64,000 nucleotides of DNA from UBA7703 sp034926785 (GTDB taxonomy: Bacteria; Bacillota; Clostridia; Christensenellales; CAG-138): assembly GCA_034926785.1 (NCBI GenBank), contig JAYFQU010000001.1:1-64000 (forward strand), written 5' to 3'. Both the position numbers and the translations under genes were made by a program. Shown in pieces: positions 41,292-49,740 of this stretch; position 1 is the first letter of the stretch, and every line of letters starts with the position of its first letter. The notes under the pieces are model-generated. The model was not told the origin of the DNA and ran no database searches. It saw nothing but the letters and a program-made list of their open reading frames with translations.

Positions 41292-42473
41292 ATGTTAAAT
41301 TTTGATTTTTATGCACCCGCGCGGATTCTCTTCGGCAAGGGCGAAGAGGCGCGTATTGGCGAATTGCTCAAACCTCGCGCAAAAAAAGTGCTGATCCATT
41401 ATGGCGGCGGCAGCGTGAAGCGCAGCGGACTGCTCGAGCGCGTACAGCGCTCGCTGCGGCAGAGCGGCATCGAGGCCGTTGAACTTGGCGGCGTTTTGCC
41501 CAACCCGCGCCTCTCTCTCGTGCACGAGGGCATCGCCCTTTGCCGCAGGGAGCAGGTTGATCTCATCCTCGCCGTCGGCGGTGGCAGCGCGATCGACTCC
41601 GCCAAGGCAATCGCCGTGGGCGTCTATTACGACGGAGACGTTTGGGACCTTTACGAAACATTCCTGCAGGTTGACCGCGCGCTCCCCGTTGCGACGATTT
41701 TGACCATCCCCGCCGCCGGAAGCGAATCCAGCGAACACACGGTCATCACCAACGAAGAGAAAGGCCTCAAGCGCGGCTACGGAAACCCGATCCTGCGCCC
41801 GGTGCTGAGCATCATGAATCCGGAGCTGTTCTTTACGCTGCCAAAGTCACAGTTGGGCTACGGCGTCGCGGATATGATGAGCCATGTGTTCGAGCGCTAT
41901 TTCACCAACACCACGCACACGGATCTCACGGACGGGCTCTGCGAGGTGACGCTGAAAACCCTGATGAAAAATGCCCCCATCGCGCTGAACGATATGCAGA
42001 ACTACGCCGCCTGGTGCGAGCTCGGCTTTGCGGGCACGGTTGCGCACAACGGCCTCGTCGGCATGGGGCGCGAGCAGGACTGGGGCTGCCACGATATGGA
42101 GCATATGCTCTCCGCCGTCTACGACATCCCGCACGGCGCGGGACTTGCCGTGCTCACACCCGCCTGGATGCAATATGTCTACAAGGACAACATCCATATG
42201 TTCGTGCAGTTTGCGGTCAATGTCATGGGCGTGGAGGGAAGCTTCCGCGATCCGGACGCGATCGTACAGGAGGGTATCTACCGCCTCAGGACCTTCTTCC
42301 GGCGTATGGGTCTTCCCACAACCCTCAAGGACTTCGGCATCGGGGAGGAACGCCTCGAAGAGATGGCAAAGAAGGCGACCGGCGCGGCCTTTGGCGCCGA
42401 GCGGCCGCTCGGCGGACTCAAGAAACTCTATTGGCAGGATGTCCTGGCGATCTATCGCTCCGTGAAGGAATAG
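41292..42473 (+). CDS. Iron-containing alcohol dehydrogenase (butanol dehydrogenase-like)
   Basis: A 393-residue NAD(P)H-dependent alcohol/aldehyde dehydrogenase of the iron-dependent family. The coenzyme loop is AVGGGSAIDSAKAIA; metal ligands are the Asp/His of YGVADMMSHVFERY, the His of CHDMEHMLSA and the His of IPHGAGLAVLTP. The closest general class is BdhA/YqhD. It is expected to reduce aldehydes in the cytoplasm. The ATG at 41292 follows ACAGGAG; an upstream in-frame TTG is rejected. The MerR gene and palindrome upstream indicate inducible expression, perhaps by an aldehyde or electrophile. Confidence 0.93.
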   Translation: MLNFDFYAPARILFGKGEEARIGELLKPRAKKVLIHYGGGSVKRSGLLERVQRSLRQSGIEAVELGGVLPNPRLSLVHEGIALCRREQVDLILAVGGGSAIDSAKAIAVGVYYDGDVWDLYETFLQVDRALPVATILTIPAAGSESSEHTVITNEEKGLKRGYGNPILRPVLSIMNPELFFTLPKSQLGYGVADMMSHVFERYFTNTTHTDLTDGLCEVTLKTLMKNAPIALNDMQNYAAWCELGFAGTVAHNGLVGMGREQDWGCHDMEHMLSAVYDIPHGAGLAVLTPAWMQYVYKDNIHMFVQFAVNVMGVEGSFRDPDAIVQEGIYRLRTFFRRMGLPTTLKDFGIGEERLEEMAKKATGAAFGAERPLGGLKKLYWQDVLAIYRSVKE

Positions 42474-42501
42474 CCGAGTTCCCCTCTCCCGGTTGAAACA
42501 C

Positions 42502-42546
42502 AATCCCGCGCAACGCGAAACTGCCTGCGCGGGATTCTTTTCGTTT
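42502..42546 (+). terminator. Terminator after the iron alcohol dehydrogenase
   Basis: AATCCCGCGCA (42502-42512) and TGCGCGGGATT (42526-42536) form a perfect 11-bp stem, followed by CTTTTCGTTT. Confidence 0.85.
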
Positions 42547-42671
42547 CCACCGGGCTCCAGCGGCGCGCTGTTGCCCCGGCGCGGCGTTTGCCGTACAATA
42601 GCGGTATCGGACGGAAAGGCATCCCCTTGGCGATAAACGGCCGGCCGCCCGAACCCGAAAGGCAGAGCATT

Positions 42672-44708
42672 ATGAAGGCACCCGAAATTCTCGCGCCGGT
42701 GGGCGGCGAAGAGCAATTAATCGCCGCGGTACGCTGCGGCGCGAACGCCGTCTATCTCGGCGGAAAAAACTTTAACGCGCGCAGAAACGCCGCTAATTTT
42801 GAAGAAACCGCGCTCAGCCGCGTGGTTTCCTATTGTCACGCGCGGGGCGTAAACGTCTATGTCACAGTCAACACCCTGATCCTCGACGAGGAGATGGGCG
42901 CGCTCGAAGAGGAGGCGGATCGAATCGCCGACGCCGGCGCGGACGCGGTCATTCTGCAGGATATGGCCGCGCTGCGGCTCTTTTGCGCGCGGTATCCCGG
43001 CATCCGCCGCATCGCCTCCACCCAAACCGCCGTGCATAATGTTGACGGCGCGCGCTATCTTGAGGAGATCGGGTTCGACAGCATCGTGCTCGCGCGGGAG
43101 CTCTCGCTCGACGAAATGGCGGTTATCTGTTCTTCGGTTGCGATTCCAACCGAAGCGTTTATTCACGGCGCGCACTGCATGAGCGTCTCCGGCGCGTGCT
43201 ATCTCTCCGCCATGCTCGGCGGAAGGAGCGGCAACCGCGGCCTCTGCGCCCAGCCCTGCCGCCTGAACTGGAACGCCGGCAGCGGAGAATACGCGCTTTC
43301 TCTAAAGGACATGTCGCTGATTTCCCACATACGGGAGATGGCGGCGGTCGGGGTCGGTTCCTTTAAGATCGAAGGGCGCATGAAGCGGCCGGAATATGTC
43401 GCCGCGGCGACAACGGCCTGCCGCCTTGCGCTGGAGGATAAACCCTATGACGCGGAAGCGCTCCGCGCGGTCTTCTCGCGCAGCGGGTTTACGGACGGCT
43501 ATCTCACGGGCAAGCGAAACGCCGAGATGTTTGGCAGCCGCACCAGGGACGACGTGGCGGATGCGGACGGCGTACTCAAACAACTCGCCGCACTCTATCG
43601 AAACGAGGCGCCGCTCGTTCCTGTGGATCTGACGTTTGCCCTGTCAGAGGGCGGCGCTCTTCTCACCGTCAGCGACGGGGCAAACACCGTCGAAACCCGC
43701 GGCCCCGCGCCGGAGCGGGCGATCAACCGCCCGCTGGATGAAACCGCCGCGCGAAAGAGCCTCGAAAAGACCGGAGGCACGCCGTTTTTCCCGCGGGAAT
43801 TTCGCGCCAAGCTGGCGCCGGGCTATACCATGCCCGCCGCCTCGCTCAACGCGCTCCGCCGCGACGCGCTGGATGCGCTGCTGCGCCTGCGCGGGCAGGT
43901 GCGTCCGCACGCGCGACAGACATATGAACTCCGGCCGCCCGCACGCTATCGCACTCAAATAGAATCCCCGGCGCTCTGGGCAAGGTTTTATACGCCGGAG
44001 CAGATCGCCTCTGCCGGCTCATTCGAAAAAATCCTGCTCCCCGTGGAAAAAATCAATCCCGATATCCTGCGCCAATATGGGGACAGACTTGCAGCCGAAC
44101 TGCCGACGCTGCTCTTCCCGGAGGACGAGGCGGCGTTGGGCGCGAAGCTCGCCTCCCTCGCCTCCCTCGGCTTGCGCGCCGTCTATGCCAACAACATCTA
44201 CGGCATCCGTCTGGGAAAGCGGCTGGGACTAGAGGTCATCGGCGGATTTGGATTGAATATCACAAACACCGAATCCCTGCTGTTTTATGAATCTCAGGGA
44301 CTGGCCGGCCTCACGGTGTCGATGGAGCTGGCAATGGCGAAGATCAAGTCGCTTGGCGGGACACTCCCGCGCGGGGTCCTCTCCTACGGTTCGCTTCCGC
44401 TGATGCACCTGAGAAACTGCCCTGTTCGCGCGGCAATCGGTTGCGCCGCCTGTGACGAACGCGGCAATTTGACCGACCGGATGCAGGTTGTCTTCCCCGT
44501 GGAGTGCCAGCTCCGCCGCTCCGCGACGCTGCTCAACAGCGTGCCGCTCGACCTGGGCGGGCGCAGCCTCAGTGGGCTGGATTTTCAGCTGCTCTATTTT
44601 ACCCGTGAGAGCGGGGCTACGGTTTCCGCCGTAACCAGCCGGATCCTGCGGGGAGAAAAGACCGGCGAGCCGCATACCACCGGTCTCTACTACCGGGTTC
44701 TGCTCTAA
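42672..44708 (+). CDS. U32-family protein (peptidase/RNA hydroxylase type) with DUF3656
   Basis: A 678-residue protein. The N-terminal U32 domain has EILAPVGGEEQLIAAVRCGA, IHGAHCMSVSGACYLSAM and GNRGLCAQPCR, whose four cysteines match the iron-sulfur or metal site now known in RlhA and TrhP, tRNA/rRNA hydroxylation enzymes of this family; the old name is collagenase-like peptidase. The C-terminal third is the DUF3656 region with a further Cys cluster (CPVRAAIGCAACDERG). An RNA-modifying role is more likely than proteolysis. The ATG at 42672 is chosen over an upstream in-frame ATG because the conserved domain starts there. Confidence 0.88.
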   Translation: MKAPEILAPVGGEEQLIAAVRCGANAVYLGGKNFNARRNAANFEETALSRVVSYCHARGVNVYVTVNTLILDEEMGALEEEADRIADAGADAVILQDMAALRLFCARYPGIRRIASTQTAVHNVDGARYLEEIGFDSIVLARELSLDEMAVICSSVAIPTEAFIHGAHCMSVSGACYLSAMLGGRSGNRGLCAQPCRLNWNAGSGEYALSLKDMSLISHIREMAAVGVGSFKIEGRMKRPEYVAAATTACRLALEDKPYDAEALRAVFSRSGFTDGYLTGKRNAEMFGSRTRDDVADADGVLKQLAALYRNEAPLVPVDLTFALSEGGALLTVSDGANTVETRGPAPERAINRPLDETAARKSLEKTGGTPFFPREFRAKLAPGYTMPAASLNALRRDALDALLRLRGQVRPHARQTYELRPPARYRTQIESPALWARFYTPEQIASAGSFEKILLPVEKINPDILRQYGDRLAAELPTLLFPEDEAALGAKLASLASLGLRAVYANNIYGIRLGKRLGLEVIGGFGLNITNTESLLFYESQGLAGLTVSMELAMAKIKSLGGTLPRGVLSYGSLPLMHLRNCPVRAAIGCAACDERGNLTDRMQVVFPVECQLRRSATLLNSVPLDLGGRSLSGLDFQLLYFTRESGATVSAVTSRILRGEKTGEPHTTGLYYRVLL

Positions 44709-44739
44709 ACCCGGCGCAGCATCGCTTTTTCCCGCAGCG

Positions 44740-44748
44740 TGTTATAAT
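44740..44748 (+). promoter_or_regulatory. Extended -10 promoter of the hyp operon
   Basis: TGTTATAAT: TGn directly before a perfect TATAAT (44743-44748), 30 bases ahead of the hypF ATG; no good -35 box. Confidence 0.5.
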
Positions 44749-44778
44749 ACGTTGCATAGAACAAAGAACAGGTATCTC

Positions 44779-47058
44779 ATGATTCGATATGCGCTCGCCA
44801 TCGGCGGGATTGTGCAGGGTGTCGGCTTCCGTCCCTTTTTGTTTCGAGAGGCGGCGGCGCACAACCTTGCCGGATTTGTACAGAACACAAGCTTCGGCGT
44901 CTACCTGGAGGTTGAAGGAACCCCCGGAGACTGCGAGGAATTTTTGCGTACGCTGGAGCAGAACGCCCCGCCGCTCTCCCGGATTTCTACCATCGAACGG
45001 CGCGTCATCCCCATAACGGGCGAGCGCGGCTTCTCCATCCGTTCCAGCGAGGCTGGCGAGCGCCGCGCGCTGGTCTCTCCCGATATTGCGCTGTGCGACG
45101 ACTGCAGGCGGGAACTGCTTGACCCCGCCGACCGGCGCTATCGCTACGCCTTCATCAACTGCACCAACTGCGGTCCGCGGTTCTCCATCGTGCAGGATGT
45201 TCCCTATGACCGTGTAAACACGAGCATGCGGGAGTTTGTCCAGTGCGCACCCTGCCAGAGCGAATATGACGATCCGACAAACCGCCGCTTTCATGCCCAA
45301 CCGAATGCCTGCCCGGTCTGCGGCCCCGCGCTGTCGTTTCTCGCGGGGGGCATAGCGCAGGGCGGCGACCCGATCGAACGCTTTCAGGATTACATTCACG
45401 CGGGCAAGATCGTTGCGGTCAAGGGCATTGGCGGCTATCACCTCGCTTGCGATGCGGCAAACGAGGCGGCGGTCTCCCTGCTCCGCGCGCGTAAGAAGCG
45501 ATATGAAAAACCGTTTGCCATCATGGCCCGGGATCTTGCAGCCGCGCGCGAATTCTGCGATGTTTCCGCCGAGGAAGAGGCACTGCTCACCGGTCATCAG
45601 AAGCCGATCGTGCTCCTTCTTCGCAAACCCGGGGCCAAAGTCGCCCCCTCCGTCGCCCCCGGCAACCGTCGCCTCGGCGTTATGCTGCCGTATACGCCGT
45701 TACACTGTCTGCTGATGGAGCGGATCCCCGCCCTCGTGCTCACGAGCGGCAACGAGTCCGACCGCCCGATGCTCTACCGCGAAAAAGAGGCGCTCCCCGC
45801 TCTGTTTGCGCTGAGCGACGCAGTTCTCACGCACAACCGCCCCATCGTGCGGCGCGTGGATGACAGCGTGTTTGTCCTGAGCCTTCATCAGCCGCGCCCC
45901 CTGCGCCGCGCGCGCGGCTGGGCGCCGCTGCCACTGCCGCTGCCCGACGGCGAGCGGATGATCCTCGCCGCGGGCGCTCAGCAGAAGAACACCTTCTGCC
46001 TCGTGAAAGAGGGACAAGCTTTTCTGAGTTCACACATCGGCGATCTGGACGATCCGGATACCGAACGGGACTATCACAGTGAGATCGCCTCCCTCCGGCG
46101 GCTATTTGACATCGCGCCGGAAGCGGTCGCCTGCGATCTGCATCCCGACTATGCCGCAACGCGCTTTGCGCGGTCGCTCGGACTTCCGGTCTATCCCGTG
46201 CAGCATCATCACGCGCACTTTGCCTCGGTGCTGGCCGAGCACGATATTCGGCTTCCCGCCGCCGGATTCATCTGGGACGGCACGGGATATGGCACGGACG
46301 GCACCATTTGGGGCGGCGAAACGCTGCTCGGCACGATATCCGCCAGCGAGCGTGTCGGCCATATTCTGCCATTTCAGCTGCCAGGGGGCGAAGCGGCGAT
46401 TCACGAACCCTGGCGCGCTGCGCTCTCTATCTGCGCAATCGCGCTGGGTCGGGAGGCGGCGCTGGCACAATTTCCGGCGCGCGCACGGGAGGCCGCCCTG
46501 TTGCTGCAGGCGGCTGACGCGGGGCTCAACGCGCCGCAAACCACCAGCATGGGCAGGCTGTTTGACGCGGTCGCCGCGCTTGCGGGTCTGAGGGAAATCG
46601 CCGGCTATGAAGGACAGGCAGCTATCGAGCTGGAGCAGCTGGCCGACGCGACCGAGACGGGGCGCTATGCGTTCCCGATCGAACGCGCTGACCAGGGCTG
46701 GGTCTACGACTGGCGGCCGCTCGTCCGCGAAATTCTCTCGGACAAGGCCGGCGGCGTTTCCATCGGGCGCATCAGCATGCGCTTCCACCGTAGTCTGGCG
46801 GAGCTGCTCCGCAACGCCTCCGAAGCAATCCAGCAGGAAACGGGCTGCAGGCTCGTTGCACTCTCCGGCGGGTGTTTTCAAAACGAACTGCTGCTCGCGC
46901 TCTCAGCCGCCGCGCTGACGGAGCACGGATTTACCATGCATACCAACCACTGGATTCCCTGCAACGACGGTGGAATCAGCTATGGTCAGGCGGCGGTCTG
47001 CGCCGCTCTGATGAAGGAAAGGAACGCGCCATGTGCCTCGCCATCCCCGGAACCGTAA
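44779..47058 (+). CDS. hypF: Hydrogenase maturation carbamoyltransferase
   Basis: A 759-residue HypF, which turns carbamoyl phosphate and ATP into a carbamoyl group for the cyanide ligands of the NiFe centre. Domains in order: acylphosphatase (GIVQGVGFRPF near 8-18), a double zinc finger (CDDCRRELL, NCTNCGPRF, CAPCQSEY and ACPVCG), a YrdC-like domain (KGIGGYHLACDA), and a Kae1-like domain with VQHHHAHFASVL and ALSGGCFQN. The ATG at 44779 is used. It is first in the operon hypFCDE; its 3' end overlaps hypC by 28 bases. Confidence 0.96.
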   Translation: MIRYALAIGGIVQGVGFRPFLFREAAAHNLAGFVQNTSFGVYLEVEGTPGDCEEFLRTLEQNAPPLSRISTIERRVIPITGERGFSIRSSEAGERRALVSPDIALCDDCRRELLDPADRRYRYAFINCTNCGPRFSIVQDVPYDRVNTSMREFVQCAPCQSEYDDPTNRRFHAQPNACPVCGPALSFLAGGIAQGGDPIERFQDYIHAGKIVAVKGIGGYHLACDAANEAAVSLLRARKKRYEKPFAIMARDLAAAREFCDVSAEEEALLTGHQKPIVLLLRKPGAKVAPSVAPGNRRLGVMLPYTPLHCLLMERIPALVLTSGNESDRPMLYREKEALPALFALSDAVLTHNRPIVRRVDDSVFVLSLHQPRPLRRARGWAPLPLPLPDGERMILAAGAQQKNTFCLVKEGQAFLSSHIGDLDDPDTERDYHSEIASLRRLFDIAPEAVACDLHPDYAATRFARSLGLPVYPVQHHHAHFASVLAEHDIRLPAAGFIWDGTGYGTDGTIWGGETLLGTISASERVGHILPFQLPGGEAAIHEPWRAALSICAIALGREAALAQFPARAREAALLLQAADAGLNAPQTTSMGRLFDAVAALAGLREIAGYEGQAAIELEQLADATETGRYAFPIERADQGWVYDWRPLVREILSDKAGGVSIGRISMRFHRSLAELLRNASEAIQQETGCRLVALSGGCFQNELLLALSAAALTEHGFTMHTNHWIPCNDGGISYGQAAVCAALMKERNAPCASPSPEP

Positions 47059-47246
47059 CCAGAATTGAAGAGCAGGACGCCATCATCGACTACGGCGGCA
47101 CTACGCGGCGCGCAAGCCTGCGCCTGCTGCCGGATACCGCCGTTGGCGATTGCGTGCTGGTTCACGCGGGCTTCGTGATTCAGCGGGTGGATCCCGAAGA
47201 CAACGCAGAGCTGGAGTCGCTGCTCAAAGAGATGGATCTCTTGTAA
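47031..47246 (+). CDS. hypC: Hydrogenase maturation chaperone HypC
   Basis: A 71-residue HypC with the required N-terminal MCLAIPG, whose Cys2 holds the Fe(CN)2CO unit and contacts the large subunit precursor. The ATG at 47031 is fixed by this motif; it overlaps the end of hypF. It works with HypD. GAAAGGAACGCGCC precedes it. Confidence 0.95.
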   Translation: MCLAIPGTVTRIEEQDAIIDYGGTTRRASLRLLPDTAVGDCVLVHAGFVIQRVDPEDNAELESLLKEMDLL

Positions 47247-47263
47247 CACGCACAGGAGCAATT

Positions 47264-48331
47264 GTGAGCAATATTACTGTTTTAAAGGAAAAAATCGAAA
47301 AGGCCGCGCAAGGGCTGCCGCCCGTGACCATCATGGAGGTCTGCGGTACGCATACGCACGCCATCCGCCGCTACGGCATCCGCCAGCTGCTCCCGGCGAA
47401 TATCCGGCTTGTCTCCGGCCCCGGCTGCCCCGTCTGCGTCACGGCGGAGGAGGATATCTCCCTCGCCCTCGCGCTGGCCAAAACGCCGGGCGTCACCCTC
47501 TTTTGTTTCGGGGATATGATGCGCGTGCCCTGCGGGAACGAAAGCCTGCTTTCGCTTCGCTCCTGTGGCGCGGATGTGCGCGTCGCCGTCTCCCCGTTGG
47601 ATGCACTGGACGGTGCGTTGAGGAATCCGGACCGCGCGGTGGTCTGGTACGGCGTCGGATTCGAGACCACAACGCCGCATACTGCGGCGCTGCTGGAGCG
47701 GGCCACGCGCCTCGGCGTAAAGAACCTCTCCGTCTACTCCGCGCATAAGACCATGCCGAACGCGCTGCTCGCGCTGCTCGGCGGGGAGACGCGGGTAGGC
47801 GCTCTGCTCTGCCCAGGCCATGTTTCCGCAATGATCGGCGCGGAGGCGTTTCGCTTTGTGCCGGAAACACTGCATCTGCCCGCCGCCGTCTCCGGCTTTG
47901 AGCCGGAGGAGCTGCTGCTTGCCATGCTCGCGTTGGTCCAGATGCTGAAAAATGGCGAACCCGGCCTCGTCAACGCCTATCCACGCGTGGTACACAGCCA
48001 AGGAAACGCGGCGGCGCAAGCGCTCGTGGACGAGTGGTTTACCCCCTGCGACGCCCTCTGGCGTGGGCTTGGCGAGATTCCGAAAAGCGGGCTTACGCTC
48101 CGGCCCGAACATGCATTTTGGGATGCCGTCTCGCGCTTTTCTCCGCAGGCGCGGACGATTCCGTCCCGCTCCGCCTGCCGCTGCGGCGATGTGCTGCACG
48201 GCAGCATCGAGCCGACGGAGTGCCCTCTGTTCGGGAAGACCTGCCTGCCGGAGCATCCGCTCGGCGCGTGCATGGTTTCCTCCGAAGGCGCATGCGCGGC
48301 TTATTATCAATATGAAGGGTCAGGCTTATGA
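47264..48331 (+). CDS. hypD: Hydrogenase maturation protein HypD
   Basis: A 355-residue HypD, the iron-sulfur protein on which the Fe(CN)2CO group is built with HypC. It shows MEVCGTHTHAIRRYG, SGPGCPVCVT, the GVGFETTTPHTA segment and C-terminal cysteines (CRCGDVLHG, CPLFGKTCLPEHPLGACMVSSEGAC, read by position about 310-345) for the [4Fe-4S] cluster. The start is a GTG at 47264 with CAGGAG 5 bases before it. It overlaps hypE by 4 bases. Confidence 0.95.
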   Translation: MSNITVLKEKIEKAAQGLPPVTIMEVCGTHTHAIRRYGIRQLLPANIRLVSGPGCPVCVTAEEDISLALALAKTPGVTLFCFGDMMRVPCGNESLLSLRSCGADVRVAVSPLDALDGALRNPDRAVVWYGVGFETTTPHTAALLERATRLGVKNLSVYSAHKTMPNALLALLGGETRVGALLCPGHVSAMIGAEAFRFVPETLHLPAAVSGFEPEELLLAMLALVQMLKNGEPGLVNAYPRVVHSQGNAAAQALVDEWFTPCDALWRGLGEIPKSGLTLRPEHAFWDAVSRFSPQARTIPSRSACRCGDVLHGSIEPTECPLFGKTCLPEHPLGACMVSSEGACAAYYQYEGSGL

Positions 48332-49326
48332 GCGACTGTATCACCCTGGCGCACGGCTCCGGCGGCCGTGCTTATCGCGAGTTGGTGGAGCGCATATTCG
48401 CCCCCGCGTTTCACAATGAGTTCTTAGCGCCGCTGACGGACGCGGCGGTGCTCCCCGCCGGAGGAACCATCGCCATGACGACAGACGGCTACGTCGTCCA
48501 GCCGCTGTTCTTTCCGGGCGGCGATATCGGCCGGCTCGCGGTTTCGGGGACGGTCAACGACCTCGCGGTCTCCGGCGCGATCCCGCGCTATCTAAGCGTT
48601 GCAATGGTGCTGGAGACCGGGCTCCCGCTGGAAACCCTGCGCCGCGTGGTGCAGTCCATGGCTAAGACTGCCAAGGAAGCGGGTGTGTTCCTCGTCACCG
48701 GCGACACCAAGGTTGTGGAAGCGGGGAGCTGTTCGGGTCTGTATATCACAACGGCGGGCGTTGGCGTATTCCCCGCCGATCAGACGATTCCCGCGCAGCA
48801 GCCGCAGGCGGGCGACGCAATCATCTGCTCCGGCCCTATCGCGAGCCACGGCATGGCGGTCATGGCCGCGCGAAATCAGATATCGTTCGATCCCCCCATC
48901 GAGAGCGACGTACGCCCGCTCAATCGTGCCGTACGCGCCGTTCTGGACGCGGGCTGTGCGGTGCACGCCATGCGCGATCCTACGCGCGGCGGCGTCGCCG
49001 GCACGCTCAGCGAATGGGCGGGGCATGCTTTTGACCTCACGATCAGCGAGGAATCGCTCCCCGTGCGCGCGGATGTCCGCGCCGCCTGCGCCATCCTCGG
49101 CATTGATCCGGTCTATGTCGCCAACGAGGGCGTTGCGCTTTTTTGCCTGCGGCGGGATGACGCGGATCAGGCGGTTTCCGCCCTGCGCGGCATTCCGGGC
49201 TGCGAGGAGGCCTCCGTCATCGGCTCCGTTGCCGAGGGGCGCGGCAGCGTGTTTGCGCGCACGCAAATTGGCACATTTCGGCGAATTTTGCCCCCCTCGG
49301 GCGAATTGCTGCCGCGCATTTGTTAA
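48328..49326 (+). CDS. hypE: Hydrogenase maturation protein HypE
   Basis: A 332-residue HypE of the PurM-like ATPase family. It dehydrates the carbamoyl thioester on its C-terminal cysteine to thiocyanate; here the protein ends PRIC, so the acceptor Cys is present. ITLAHGSGGRAYREL and TDGYVVQPLFFPGGDIG are the family start motifs; DPTRGGVAGTLSEWA is also present. No hypA or hypB (nickel insertion) genes follow; they may be elsewhere. Confidence 0.96.
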   Translation: MSDCITLAHGSGGRAYRELVERIFAPAFHNEFLAPLTDAAVLPAGGTIAMTTDGYVVQPLFFPGGDIGRLAVSGTVNDLAVSGAIPRYLSVAMVLETGLPLETLRRVVQSMAKTAKEAGVFLVTGDTKVVEAGSCSGLYITTAGVGVFPADQTIPAQQPQAGDAIICSGPIASHGMAVMAARNQISFDPPIESDVRPLNRAVRAVLDAGCAVHAMRDPTRGGVAGTLSEWAGHAFDLTISEESLPVRADVRAACAILGIDPVYVANEGVALFCLRRDDADQAVSALRGIPGCEEASVIGSVAEGRGSVFARTQIGTFRRILPPSGELLPRIC

Positions 49327-49625
49327 TTTGAGAAATATTTTTGTTATGTTTTGGACCCCTTTCACTGCAATCAGTATCGAATAATCGTATTTTTATTGTT
49401 ACACCGACCACGCGCGTGAACAAGCAAACTGCATGCGGCGGTTTGCTTTTTTCGGTTTTATGCAGAAAATATCCGTTTTTCGCAGTCCGTATCGCATCTT
49501 TCCGGCAACGGCATCCCTTCGTTTTCTATCTGTTTTTTATTGGGACCGTATCCTTCTTTCGACTTTTTCTATAAATAATAACCTATATCGATATTCTATA
49601 ATCGTATTAAAATCATGCGGATTTC
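49327..49625. other. AT-rich intergenic region between hypE and the hydrogenase operon
   Basis: About 300 bases, distinctly richer in A and T than the surrounding genes. Apart from the hypE terminator (49422-49452) I see nothing coding; the short ORFs here lack ribosome binding sites and family features. Confidence 0.5.
49422..49452 (+). terminator. Terminator after hypE
   Basis: AAGCAAACTGC (49422-49432) pairs with GCGGTTTGCTT (49438-49448), one G-T pair, then TTTT. It separates hypFCDE from the hydrogenase structural operon. Confidence 0.75.
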
Positions 49626-49654
49626 TTGACCTTTTCCCCCTCTAGTCCTATAAT
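49626..49654 (+). promoter_or_regulatory. Strong promoter of the hydrogenase operon
   Basis: TTGACC (49626-49631), 17-base spacer, perfect TATAAT (49649-49654), giving a leader of about 80 bases to the ATG at 49741. Confidence 0.8.
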
Positions 49655-49659
49655 GAAGT

Positions 49660-49712
49660 CGCAATTTTTGCGAGCATAGGCCTGCCCCAACGAACATTTG
49701 CGCGGGGTAGGC
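49660..49712 (+). promoter_or_regulatory. Two hairpins in the hydrogenase mRNA leader
   Basis: CGCAA/TTGCG (49660-49672) and GCCTGCCCC (49680-49688) with GGGGTAGGC (49704-49712), the latter a 9-bp stem with a 15-base loop followed by TTTACTC. They fill the leader right before the ribosome binding site. They may be a control element, but I could not match a known riboswitch. Confidence 0.45.
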
Positions 49713-49740
49713 TTTACTCATGGACAGGGGATTTTTTACG

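Noticed and set aside
49341..49645. Short plus-strand ORFs in the gap after hypE
   Set aside because: AT-rich, no ribosome binding site, no recognisable motif, and crossed by a terminator.
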